Of a stretch of 56,973 bases of DNA, positions 17,329-25,404 are shown one piece after another. The stretch lies in contig JAMFSK010000072.1 of assembly GCA_026225235.1 (NCBI GenBank), forward strand, positions 1 through 56,973. Direction: 5' to 3'. Both the position numbers and the translations under genes were made by a program. Origin of the DNA: Burkholderiales bacterium. Lineage in GTDB: Bacteria; Pseudomonadota; Gammaproteobacteria; Burkholderiales; Burkholderiaceae. How positions within the stretch are numbered: position 1 is the stretch's first letter; every line of letters begins with the position of its first letter. The notes under the pieces are model-generated. The model did no database searches and was not told the origin of the DNA. It was given only the letters and a program-made list of their open reading frames with translations.

Positions 17329-17613
17329 AGAAGTGCGGCGCGCGAGGAACGCAGCATGCGTCCACTGCGGCTGCCAGTGACCTGGTTATTCGTTAGACGA
17401 TGAAGTTTATCGAATTCCGGCGGGGTCCGTACGCGCCCGCTCGCGATTTTCTCTCACTGTTCCGGCCGTCTCATCCTATAGTGAGGCAGTGCGCGAGCGC
17501 AGTTGAGTGCTCGCCTGGTGGCCCTGCCTGGAGCGTGCGCACGCCGACGCGAAGATGGTGCGGTGCGGTGCAAACAGGGCGAAAAAAGCGAAAAAGCAGA
17601 CCAGGAGACGGCC

Positions 17614-17886
17614 GTGGCGCAACACAGAATGGTGCGTGTAACTCGCGATAACGGTGGATTTGACGATTTTGGCCTGCCGCGCGTCTCGCGTGCGCGCCCC
17701 CGCGTCGAACTCACCGCAGGCTGGCGTGTCACGCACGCGTTTCATGACTGGAAAGAACTGCAGGATTTCCTCGACGCGTGCCGCGCGGCCGGCGAGGACG
17801 CGTTTGGCCCCCCGCCGTCGCTGATCAACAATGGCACCGCCGAAGTCGCCTGGGAGCGCTTCCGGCGCCAACTGAGAATCGCCTGA
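17614..17886 (+). CDS. small protein of unknown function
   Basis: A 90-residue protein starting at GTG 17614, placed seven bases after AGGAG; a longer in-frame reading from 17503 has no such site. The sequence has an N-terminal basic part (RMVRVTRDNGGFDDFGLPRVSRARPRVE) and a C-terminal helical part with HAFHDWKELQDFLDACRAAGEDAF, ending AWERFRRQLRIA. It is soluble, mixed in charge, with no membrane segment. I do not recognise a family. It converges on the DHDPS-like gene, with 14 bases between their ends. Codon use looks like that of neighbouring genes, which supports it being real. Confidence 0.6.
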   Translation: MAQHRMVRVTRDNGGFDDFGLPRVSRARPRVELTAGWRVTHAFHDWKELQDFLDACRAAGEDAFGPPPSLINNGTAEVAWERFRRQLRIA

Positions 17887-17900
17887 TTCAGTGAGCCTGA

Positions 17901-18830
17901 CTACACCGCCGCCAGCAGACTGTCGTTGACGTTCTTGAGCGCGGTCGCTGCCGCGCGAATCGCCGGCATTTCCGTTTCGTTCGCATTCGCGAGGTAAGGC
18001 ATGGCGGGGCCCATATCGGCCACGGCGGCGCTCACCGCGTCATGCAGGATCTGAATCGGCGAAGTGGCATCGCGCAGGTCTTCGAGCGGCATGAAGCTTT
18101 CGCGCAGTTCGCGGGCCCGCGCCCAGTCTTCGCGCTGGATCGCCCGGAGAATCTCAAGCGAGGCGCGCGGGGCGACGCAGCCCGAACCCGTCGTGAAACT
18201 GTTCAACCCAAATTCCTGCAGATGGACGATCGCCGGGCGTTCGCCGATCCCGCTGATCAGGAATTGCGGCGACACTTCGCCAAGCAATGACCGCAGATAA
18301 CGGTCGTCGCTCGGATCCGCATGCACCGCCGCGTATTTGATTGCCCGAATCCGCCCTTCGTCGATCAGGCGTGCCACCTCGTCCGGCGCGAGGTAGTCGT
18401 CGTTCTTGATATAGAGCACAAACGGCTTGCCCAGCAGATCGGAGGTTCGGCGCAGTCCGTCAAGCAAGCCGCGCCGCGTCATCGGGCCCACATAGGGCAA
18501 CACCATCGCCGTCGGGAAATTCATCCGGCGCACGATGGGCGCTTGATCGAGGATCTTGCCGAAGTCCGGCCCGATGGAGGGGATCACCCAGGTCTCGGGT
18601 CCCGCGAGCTCCGCGAGCATCGTGAGCAGCGCTTCGAATTCACTCACGCGAGCCTGGTAGAGATTCGCGTTGCCGCCGTACATCAGGAAGCGGATCCCTC
18701 CCTGTTCGAGATAGCGCACCAGTGCCGCGTTATTCGCACGGTTCAGGCTGAGATCCGGGTTCCGCGCGACGGGCGGAACGGCGAGTGGCGACAGGCGCAA
18801 CTCCGCAAACGTAATGTCCTGCAGGTTCAT
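17901..18830 (-). CDS. dihydrodipicolinate synthase family aldolase
   Basis: A 309-residue class I aldolase-like protein. The Schiff-base lysine is Lys165 in RAIKYAAVH, and Tyr140 in FVLYIKN takes the place of the usual proton-relay tyrosine. The start at 18830 has GGAGCCTCG upstream. The usual GxTGE pyruvate-binding motif is replaced by MYGGNANLYQ at residues 50-59, so it is not the lysine-pathway DapA but a catabolic or unknown member. It is divergent from an ABC importer, with an inverted repeat in between, suggesting that it processes the imported compound, perhaps a keto acid or hydroxyproline-type substrate. This last point is an inference. Confidence 0.85.
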   Translation of the reverse strand: MNLQDITFAELRLSPLAVPPVARNPDLSLNRANNAALVRYLEQGGIRFLMYGGNANLYQARVSEFEALLTMLAELAGPETWVIPSIGPDFGKILDQAPIVRRMNFPTAMVLPYVGPMTRRGLLDGLRRTSDLLGKPFVLYIKNDDYLAPDEVARLIDEGRIRAIKYAAVHADPSDDRYLRSLLGEVSPQFLISGIGERPAIVHLQEFGLNSFTTGSGCVAPRASLEILRAIQREDWARARELRESFMPLEDLRDATSPIQILHDAVSAAVADMGPAMPYLANANETEMPAIRAAATALKNVNDSLLAAV

Positions 18831-19127
18831 CGAGGCTCCTCGAAATCTGGAAAAGAGGGCAGGTGGATGAGCGCATCCTAAAAGTTGTCAAACAAATATG
18901 CAAATTTGTTTTGAACCGTAACCTCGCCGCAGATTGAGGCGATCGCCTCAAAGCCTTGCTGGACGGTCATGTCTCGCGCGGGGTGGGGTTTTTACCAAGT
19001 GAATCAAGGGGCTCAATGTCTTGACACTGTTCAGACAACCCCGCTATCGTGGCCCCGGATCCTCGCCATGACTGGCGTGCGGTCCGACGCCCGGCATACC
19101 ACGGCATCCACAAAAAAAGGAGACAGC
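18831..19127. other. divergent intergenic region
   Basis: About 300 bases between the aldolase-like gene and the ABC binding-protein gene. Apart from the inverted repeat at 18891-18910 it holds TTGACACTGTTCAGACAAC around 19021-19039 (a good -35 TTGACA at 19021-19026, read from the + strand) and no reading frame that I support. Confidence 0.45.
18891..18910. promoter_or_regulatory. inverted repeat, candidate operator
   Basis: AACAAAT at 18891-18897 and ATTTGTT at 18904-18910 form a perfect 7-bp inverted repeat with a 6-base spacer, inside AT-rich DNA in the divergent region between the DHDPS-like gene and the ABC importer. Size and symmetry suit a dimeric regulator such as a GntR or LacI member; no regulator gene lies next to it. 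A bidirectional role is inferred. Confidence 0.45.
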
Positions 19128-20297
19128 ATGAGGTTGTCAAGCAAGTTGGCGGCACGGCTCGGCGCATGTGCGCTGGCGTTCTCGACGGTCGTAGCGACCA
19201 GCAGTGCCTGGGCCGACCCTGTCTCCCTCAATGTGGTGGATGTCGCCGGCAATCTCGCGCTCACCCAGAAGGCGTTTGAAGCATTCCGCGCGAAGTATCC
19301 GAATCTCGTCTCGACCATCACTTACACCAATGCGCCCGCGCCGCAGTTGCCCGGCAAGATCAAGGCGATGCAGGCCGCGGGTCGCTCCGATATCGACCTG
19401 GTCCTGACCGGCACCGACGCGCTCGCCGCCGGTATCGAGCAAAACCTCTGGATCAAACTGCTGCCCGATCACGACAAGCAGTTCCCAGGTGTGCTGGACA
19501 AGTACGCACCCGGGCCGCGCAAGATGCAGGACCTCGCGCAGGGCGACGGCATCGAGGTCACCTATATGCCGGCCGGCCCGCTGCTCGAATACAACCCCGC
19601 CCATGTGAGCGATCCACCCAAGACCCCCGCCCAGTTGCTCTCCTGGTGCACTGCGCACCCGGAGAAGCTGATCTATGCGCGGCCGGCCAACTCGGGTCCG
19701 GGGCGCGCTTTCCTGATGGGCTTGCCTTATCTGCTCGGCGACAAGGATCCGCGTGACCCGATCCATGGCTGGGACAAGACCTGGGCGTTTCTCAAGCAGC
19801 TCGACAAGTGCATCGCCTATTACCCGGGTGGCACGTCGGCCGTCATGAAAGAGCTGGGCGAAGGCTCGCGCGATATGACCGTGACGGTGACCGGCTGGGA
19901 CATCAACCCGCGCGCGCTCGGCATCGTGCCGGCCGAATTCCGGGTGCAGGCCTTCGACAATATGACCTGGGTCAACGATGCACATTTCATGGTGATCCCG
20001 AAGGGCGTGCCGCCCGAGAAGCTCGATGTGCTGTTCAAGCTGATGAACTTCCTGCTGGAACCCGCGCAACAGGCAATGACGTATGACGACGGGTATTTCT
20101 ACCCGGGCCCGGCTGTCAAGGACGTGCCGCTTTCGGCGGCGCCCGCCCATAGCCAGGAAGTCCTGCAGAAATACGGACGCCCCGAATATGCACAACTGTT
20201 GGCCGACCACCCGCATGTCGTGCCGCTCGATGCAAAGACGATGGTGGCGGCCTTCCAGAAGTGGGACCAGGAAGTCGGTGCACAGAAATCGAAGTAA
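19128..20297 (+). CDS. ABC transporter substrate-binding protein
   Basis: A 389-residue periplasmic binding protein starting at ATG 19128 with AAGGAGACAGC upstream. A signal peptide spans about residues 1-29 (ending SSAWAD). The mature protein begins with VSLNVVDVAGNLALTQKAF, the first strand of a cluster D/F type (family 1) binding protein, and contains VLTGTDALAAGIEQNLW and WVNDAHFMVIPKGVPPEK, as in polyamine/iron/phosphonate-type binders. It captures the solute outside the inner membrane for the downstream ATPase and permeases. The solute is not identifiable; the divergent DHDPS-like aldolase hints at a small acid. Confidence 0.9.
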   Translation: MRLSSKLAARLGACALAFSTVVATSSAWADPVSLNVVDVAGNLALTQKAFEAFRAKYPNLVSTITYTNAPAPQLPGKIKAMQAAGRSDIDLVLTGTDALAAGIEQNLWIKLLPDHDKQFPGVLDKYAPGPRKMQDLAQGDGIEVTYMPAGPLLEYNPAHVSDPPKTPAQLLSWCTAHPEKLIYARPANSGPGRAFLMGLPYLLGDKDPRDPIHGWDKTWAFLKQLDKCIAYYPGGTSAVMKELGEGSRDMTVTVTGWDINPRALGIVPAEFRVQAFDNMTWVNDAHFMVIPKGVPPEKLDVLFKLMNFLLEPAQQAMTYDDGYFYPGPAVKDVPLSAAPAHSQEVLQKYGRPEYAQLLADHPHVVPLDAKTMVAAFQKWDQEVGAQKSK

Positions 20298-20428
20298 TGA
20301 CGCAGCCGCACGATGTGCGGCTCGAAGCTTGTGATGACGGAGAACATGGCTTTGATGAATGAGTCTGCCGAGTCGCATGGGAACAGGGCGCCGGAGGGAT
20401 CGGCGCTGCGGCAACCGAGGAGAGGGCG

Positions 20429-21505
20429 ATGAAACAGAATTTCCAGACGCTGCGTCTGGCCGCGGTCAGCCGCAGTTTTACCAACGCCGAAGGCCAGGCC
20501 GTCGCCGCCCTCAAGGGCCTCGATCTCGACGTGCGCCGCGGCGAATTTATCGCGCTACTCGGGCCGTCGGGCTGCGGCAAGTCGACCGCGCTCAACTGCA
20601 TTGCGGGGCTCAACGCGCTCAGCGATGGCGCGATCTGGCTCGACGATGCCCGCATCGATGTGCTGCCACCCGAGAAGCGCGGCTTCGGCATGGTGTTTCA
20701 GAACTACGCGCTGTTCCCGCATATGAGCGTGCTCGACAACGTGGGTTTCGGGCTCAAGATGCGCGGGCATCCGCGGCGGGTCGTCGAGCAGCGCGCTCGG
20801 GCGGCGCTTGAACTCGTGCAGCTGGTCGGCCACGAGCGCAAGTTGCCCGGACAGTTGTCGGGCGGCCAGCAGCAGCGTGTCGCGATCGCCCGGGCGATCG
20901 TGATCGAACCGCCGCTCGTGCTAATGGATGAACCTCTGTCGAACCTCGACACGAAATTGCGGATCGAGATGCGCGCGGAAATCCGGCGCATTCATGGCGA
21001 ACTCGAACGCGCGACGATCTATGTAACGCACGACCAGGACGAAGCCTTGTCGATGGCCGACCGCATTGTCGTGATGCGTGAAGGGGCGGTGCAGCAGGTG
21101 GGCACGCCGCGGCAGGTCTATGAGCGGCCGTCGAATTTGCATGTGGCGCGGTTTATCGGCTATCGCAATGTGGTGACGTTTTCGCTCGGCGGGGTGATCG
21201 ACGGGCGCGCTACGCTACGTGCGGGCGATACCGAACTGCGCGGCACAGCGCTTGGCCCAGTTGGGCCCGGCAGGGTCAGTGCGGCGATGCGACCCGACGA
21301 CTTCGAGCGTGCGAACGAGGGCGAAAACTGCTTTCGCGTTGAAGTCGACACCGTCGAGTACGGCGGCCGCGAGTCGCTGCTCAAGGTACGCGCCGCGTTC
21401 GGCGCGCTCTATGTCCGCATCGCGGGCGAGGCCGCGGTCGGCGACACGCTATCGCTGCGGATTGCGCCGGACCGTGTGCTCGTCTATCCCGAGGAGGCGC
21501 ACTGA
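20429..21505 (+). CDS. ABC transporter ATP-binding protein (PotA/FbpC type)
   Basis: A 358-residue ATPase. Walker A is GPSGCGKST at residues 45-53, Q-loop FQNYALFPH near 90-98, signature LSGGQQQR at 143-150, Walker B LVLMDEP at 163-169, followed by the D-loop and H-loop YVTHDQDEA. The C-terminal 110 residues are a TOBE domain (AAMRPDDFERA, VEYGGRESLLKV). It energises import through the two permeases that follow. The stop overlaps the ATG of the next gene by one base (TGATG), so the three membrane genes are coupled. A 130-base gap separates it from the binding-protein gene. Confidence 0.95.
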   Translation: MKQNFQTLRLAAVSRSFTNAEGQAVAALKGLDLDVRRGEFIALLGPSGCGKSTALNCIAGLNALSDGAIWLDDARIDVLPPEKRGFGMVFQNYALFPHMSVLDNVGFGLKMRGHPRRVVEQRARAALELVQLVGHERKLPGQLSGGQQQRVAIARAIVIEPPLVLMDEPLSNLDTKLRIEMRAEIRRIHGELERATIYVTHDQDEALSMADRIVVMREGAVQQVGTPRQVYERPSNLHVARFIGYRNVVTFSLGGVIDGRATLRAGDTELRGTALGPVGPGRVSAAMRPDDFERANEGENCFRVEVDTVEYGGRESLLKVRAAFGALYVRIAGEAAVGDTLSLRIAPDRVLVYPEEAH

Positions 21506-22392
21506 TGGCCAGCCTTAGCGGAACCGTCGGTGCGCCGCGCGCGACGCGATTCGACCCCAAGGCGCTGCTCGTCGTGCCCGCCGTGGTCGCGCTGGTGGCG
21601 CTCTTTATCTACCCGTTCGCCTATGGTGTCGTCCTCTCGTTGACCTCGGCAGATGGAGGTGGCGTGTGGGTCAACTATCTTCGCTTTTTCTCCGATGCGA
21701 CGATGTGGCCGACGATCCTGGTCACGCTCAAGCTCGCGGTGCCCGCCACGCTCATCAATGTGCTTGGCGCACTGCCGGTGGCCTTCGCGCTGCGTCGTCA
21801 CTCTCCGTATCAGAAGCTCGTGACGACGCTGCTTGTGATTCCCGTCACGCTCGGGACGGTGCTGATCGCCGACGGCATGCTGACATACTTTGGTCCGAAC
21901 GGCTGGTTTCCGCAGGCGCTTCACGGGCTGCATCTTTACCGTGAAGAGGTCAGGCTCACGCACAACTACTGGGGCGTCCTGATCTCGCTGGTGATCTCGG
22001 GTTTTCCGTTTGCTTTTCTGCTCGTGCTTTCTTATGTGACGGGTATCGATCCGACGCTCGCCCGCGCCGCGGCAACGCTCGGTGCCAGCCCCTGGGAACA
22101 GTTTCGCCGTATCTATCTCCCGCTGCTTGCGCCGGGCTTGACGATGGCTGCCTGTCTGTCGTTCGTGCAGGCGTTCTCGGTGTTTCCGTCGGCCATCCTG
22201 CTCGGCGCGCCGGCCGGCCCGACGCGCGTCGTTTCCATTGCCGCCTATGAGGCCGCGTTCGAGAACTACGACTATCCGATGGCCTCGGCGATTGCGATCG
22301 TAATGGGGCTGGTCCAGTTGCTGATCGTCGCGGGCATGCTGTCGATGCGTCGCGCGTTCTATAGCGGTCCGACCACGGGAGGCAAGGGATGA
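21505..22392 (+). CDS. ABC transporter permease (first subunit)
   Basis: A 295-residue inner-membrane subunit with six predicted helices. The EAA loop that docks to the ATPase is seen as RAAATLGASPWEQFRRIYLPLLAPG in the second half. The start ATG 21505 overlaps the ATPase stop and has GAGGAGG seven bases upstream. Its own stop overlaps the next permease start by four bases (ATGA). It pairs with the following subunit to form the heterodimeric channel of a PotB/PotC-type importer. Confidence 0.92.
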   Translation: MASLSGTVGAPRATRFDPKALLVVPAVVALVALFIYPFAYGVVLSLTSADGGGVWVNYLRFFSDATMWPTILVTLKLAVPATLINVLGALPVAFALRRHSPYQKLVTTLLVIPVTLGTVLIADGMLTYFGPNGWFPQALHGLHLYREEVRLTHNYWGVLISLVISGFPFAFLLVLSYVTGIDPTLARAAATLGASPWEQFRRIYLPLLAPGLTMAACLSFVQAFSVFPSAILLGAPAGPTRVVSIAAYEAAFENYDYPMASAIAIVMGLVQLLIVAGMLSMRRAFYSGPTTGGKG

Positions 22393-23330
22393 ATTCTTCA
22401 CGTTCGGCCGTCGAAGTCCATGATGCGCACCCGGGCGGCGTGCCGCCTGCGGGCACGGTCTCAAGCGGCCCGCATGCCCGCCACGGCAAGCCCTCGAAAC
22501 CGCTCGGCATGCGGCTTTACCGCTTGCTGGTGTGGAGCGTCATGGTGTTTTTCCTGCTCAATGTGTTGCTGATGATCGCCACCGTCGCCACCAACTCGGT
22601 GGCGACGCGCTGGTTTGGCACGCCGCTTCCCCAGGGCTTCACACTGCACTGGTACGCGCAGGCTTGGGAAGACTTCCAGTTGGCCGCGATCCTGAGGGTG
22701 ACGGTGGAAGTCGTCGGAGCGGTCGTTCTGCTCTCGATTCTGTTCGGTGTGCCGGCGGCGTATGCGCTGGCGCGCGTGCAGTTCCCGGGCAAACGCGTTG
22801 CGATGCTGATCTTCCTGTTGCCGCTGATGGTGCCGCCGGTGACCTACGGCATTCCGATGGCCACGGTCATGTACCGGATCGGGCTGGCTGGCACGCTGCC
22901 GGGGGTGATCCTCGCCAACCTCGTCCCTTCGCTGCCCTTCGTGATTCTCGTGATGACGCCGTTTATCGAGCAGATCGATCCCAACCTCGAGGCCGCGGCG
23001 CGGATTTTTGGTGCGAACACGTTCCGGTATTTTCGCTACGTGCTGCTACCCCTGCTGGTGCCGGGGATGTTGGCGGCCGGTTTGCTGGTGCTGGTGCGCA
23101 CCATCGGCATGTTCGAGCTGACCTTCTTCACCGCGGGGCCGGGAACGCAGACGCTCGTGGTGGCCCTGTATTACGCCGTGTTCTCTACCGGCGTGCGCGC
23201 CTCGCAATCGATCGATGCGATGGCGATGATCTATATGGGGATCACGCTCGTGTGGGTGCTGATCGCGCTGCAGTTCGTGAGCCCGACACAACTCGTGAGC
23301 CGGGTCAAAGAGCAACGACACGAGGCATAG
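22389..23330 (+). CDS. ABC transporter permease (second subunit)
   Basis: A 313-residue inner-membrane subunit. It has a hydrophilic N-terminal extension of about 45 residues (Pro/Gly/His-rich), then six helices. The EAA motif is LEAAARIFGANTFRYFRYVLLPLLVPG. The start ATG 22389 lies within the stop of the first permease. Predicted function: second half of the transmembrane pathway of the importer encoded by the preceding three genes. The extension is longer than usual for PotC-like subunits; no internal start with a good ribosome site is obvious. Confidence 0.92.
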   Translation: MNSSRSAVEVHDAHPGGVPPAGTVSSGPHARHGKPSKPLGMRLYRLLVWSVMVFFLLNVLLMIATVATNSVATRWFGTPLPQGFTLHWYAQAWEDFQLAAILRVTVEVVGAVVLLSILFGVPAAYALARVQFPGKRVAMLIFLLPLMVPPVTYGIPMATVMYRIGLAGTLPGVILANLVPSLPFVILVMTPFIEQIDPNLEAAARIFGANTFRYFRYVLLPLLVPGMLAAGLLVLVRTIGMFELTFFTAGPGTQTLVVALYYAVFSTGVRASQSIDAMAMIYMGITLVWVLIALQFVSPTQLVSRVKEQRHEA

Positions 23331-23394
23331 CGGTGCCGGCAAGGAGTGCCGTGGGCTCTCCCTGTCGTGTGCTGCTTGTCGTTTGGTGGGGTGG

Positions 23395-23419
23395 GCCCGC
23401 CGCAGGCTTTCGGGCGGGC
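23395..23419. terminator. hairpin between convergent genes
   Basis: GCCCGCC at 23395-23401 pairs with GGCGGGC at 23413-23419 across an 11-base loop. It lies between the end of the permease gene and the end of the convergent aldo/keto reductase gene. No T-run follows, so termination efficiency is doubtful. Confidence 0.3.
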
Positions 23420-23436
23420 TACCGGGCCTACGGGGC

Positions 23437-24417
23437 TTACCAGCGCTGATGCACTTCCGGCTTGATCAGGCGCTCGTAGATGTCCTTCACGGCGTTCATC
23501 TGCACATCGCTCAGCGGCGGTAGATTCGCCGCTGCGGCGTTGCCCGCAGCCTGTTCTGCGTTCTTCGCGCCGGGAATCGCCACCGTCACCGCGTCGAACA
23601 TCAGGATCCAGCGCAGCGCGAGCTGGGCGAGCGGCGTGCCGCCGGCGATCGCGCGCAGTTCTTCGACGGCCTGCAGGCCGATGTCATACGGCACACCCGA
23701 AAACGTCTCGCCTACATCGAACGCTTCGCCATGGCGATTGAACTGGCGATGGTCGTCCGCTGCGAAGGTGCTCTGTTTCGACAGCTTGCCGGTCAGCAGG
23801 CCGCTCGCGAGCGGTACGCGCGCGATGATCGCAACCTGCTGCTCCTGCGCTCGCGCAAAAAGGCGCTCGGTCGGACGCAGGCGGAACATGTTGAAGATGA
23901 TCTGAATGCTCGAGATCGGGTATTCGAGCGCCTTGAGTGCCTGCTCGACGTTCTCGACCGACACGCCATATGACTTGAGCTTGCCCTTCGCAACCATCTT
24001 GTCGAGCGCTTCGAAGATCTCCGGCCGGTAGTAGACCTCGGGCGGCGGGCAGTGAAGCTGAACCACGTCAAGCGCGTCGACTTCGAGATTGCGCAGCGAG
24101 TCGTCGATGTATTGTTCGAGCACGGCAGGGGTATAGCCCGCCGAGACATGCGGGTTGACCTTGCGGCCCGCCTTGGTCGCCACGACCAGGCCGTCGCGGC
24201 CGCGCGACTTGAGCACCCGCGCAATCAGCCGTTCCGAGCGGCCGTCACCGTAGACGTCCGCGGTGTCGATAAAGGTCATGCCCTGGTCGAGCGCGGCGTT
24301 CAGCGCCGCTTCCGCGTCGCGGTCGGACACGTCACCCCAACTGCCGCCGATCGCCCATGCGCCGAAGCCGATTTCCGATACCTGCCAGCCCGTCTTGCCA
24401 AAAGGACGCTTCTGCAA
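23437..24417 (-). CDS. aldo/keto reductase (NADPH-dependent, general type)
   Basis: A 326-residue AKR. The catalytic residues are in FIDTADVYGDG (Asp and Tyr), VVATKAGR (Lys) and VVQLHCPPP (His). PVASGLLTGKLS-like sequence (VPLASGLLTGKLS) and the C-terminal AIPGAKNAEQAAGN are typical of the YhdN/IolS branch. The start codon is TTG at 24415-24417, with AGGAG six bases upstream. It is convergent to the ABC importer and probably transcribed on its own. The substrate (aldehyde or ketone) is unknown. Confidence 0.9.
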   Translation of the reverse strand: MQKRPFGKTGWQVSEIGFGAWAIGGSWGDVSDRDAEAALNAALDQGMTFIDTADVYGDGRSERLIARVLKSRGRDGLVVATKAGRKVNPHVSAGYTPAVLEQYIDDSLRNLEVDALDVVQLHCPPPEVYYRPEIFEALDKMVAKGKLKSYGVSVENVEQALKALEYPISSIQIIFNMFRLRPTERLFARAQEQQVAIIARVPLASGLLTGKLSKQSTFAADDHRQFNRHGEAFDVGETFSGVPYDIGLQAVEELRAIAGGTPLAQLALRWILMFDAVTVAIPGAKNAEQAAGNAAAANLPPLSDVQMNAVKDIYERLIKPEVHQRW

Positions 24418-25043
24418 TGTCTTCTCCTAAGTAGGACGCACGCCACCCGTGGCGCCGCGTCATGTCTCCATTTCGGCTCGCAGTGTAGCGCGTCGCGCGG
24501 ACAGGCGAGCGAGGCGGCCGCGGCGGAGTCATTTTTCGCTTATTTTCCGACCGAACGTGCGTTCTATTTTATTGCATTGCCACACCGCATTGTTCAGGGA
24601 ATTCCCCGGCGCTTCTCGGATACCCTTCATTTAGCAAGGTTATGCAGTGGTGTCATAAAAGACGCACGCTGCCCATTAAAACGAACTTTCTGACCCGCAT
24701 TTGTCCACGGGATTTTGCATACAATTTCTTTTGATCAAAATAATCCACGTCATTGATGCGGATTATGAAAAACGAGATCGTTTGCGCGCCACGGGGGCGG
24801 CGATAATCTGCCAGTTTCGCGCCATGTCCATGGCCGTCGCGCGGTCATTCGTACGTTTGGGCCAGCCGCTGCGCGGTCAGCGCTACCGCTGCGATGGCGT
24901 TTTATTTAAAAACACGCTTTCACAGGGGTCATTCAACCGGCGCGGATAATCGATATATAAAATTCATCCGCGTGTGCTTTCTTAATTAATGTGTTCGCGC
25001 TAGTCTACGCAGGCTGGTGAAACGCGTTTTGGGGAGAACAAAC
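24418..25043. other. AT-richer intergenic region without a convincing gene
   Basis: More than 600 bases with visibly lower GC than the neighbours and runs such as TTATTTAAAAACACG and TTTCTTAATTAATG. A reading frame at 24701-24949 has no ribosome site and mixed composition, so I do not call it. The stretch should contain the promoter of the coiled-coil protein gene and possibly an upstream regulatory AT-rich element. A candidate -35/-10 pair (TTGCAT, AAAATA) lies near 24713-24740. Confidence 0.45.
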
Positions 25044-25391
25044 ATGGGCATGTTCATTTATGGGCAGGAACCGGGAGCGGGCATGGAAAGCCGCATCAGT
25101 TCGCGGCCCTTGCTGCCGCTGGAAGATGACGATGTGCTCGAGCAGAGTCTGGCGAACGAGATTGCCCAGTTGCGTCTGGAGGTCAAACGCCGTGACAACC
25201 TGCTCGAGGAGCGCGACCGCCTGTTGAGGGAGTGGATGCTCTCGCAGGAGGCGTTCAAGAGCCTGTTTCGGAAGTACGGGCGCCTGCCCGATGGCCGGAT
25301 GATCGTCGATCTTCCGAGTGATGAAAAATCGAAACTCATCGAAGACGAAGAGTCCGCGATCCTGCGCATTCGTCCCGATCTCTCCCGTTAA
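25044..25391 (+). CDS. small coiled-coil protein of unknown function
   Basis: A 115-residue soluble protein starting at ATG 25044 after GGGGAGAACAAAC; GTG 25017 is an alternative start nine codons earlier. Residues about 30-75 are a charged heptad-rich helix (QSLANEIAQLRLEVKRRDNL, then LLEERDRLLREW), a probable coiled coil. The rest is acidic with RKYGRLPDGRMIVDLP and an acidic SDEKSKLIEDEESAIL segment before a short tail. No known family recognised. It sits after an AT-rich gap and converges with the LacI-type regulator, 13 bases between the ends. It may be a dimeric adaptor or regulator; that is a guess from the coiled coil. Confidence 0.7.
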   Translation: MGMFIYGQEPGAGMESRISSRPLLPLEDDDVLEQSLANEIAQLRLEVKRRDNLLEERDRLLREWMLSQEAFKSLFRKYGRLPDGRMIVDLPSDEKSKLIEDEESAILRIRPDLSR

Positions 25392-25404
25392 GTCCCCGTC
25401 ACGC

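Noticed and set aside
24701..24949. 82-codon frame in the AT-rich gap
   Set aside because: No ribosome site, start not conserved in form, composition not protein-like for this genome.
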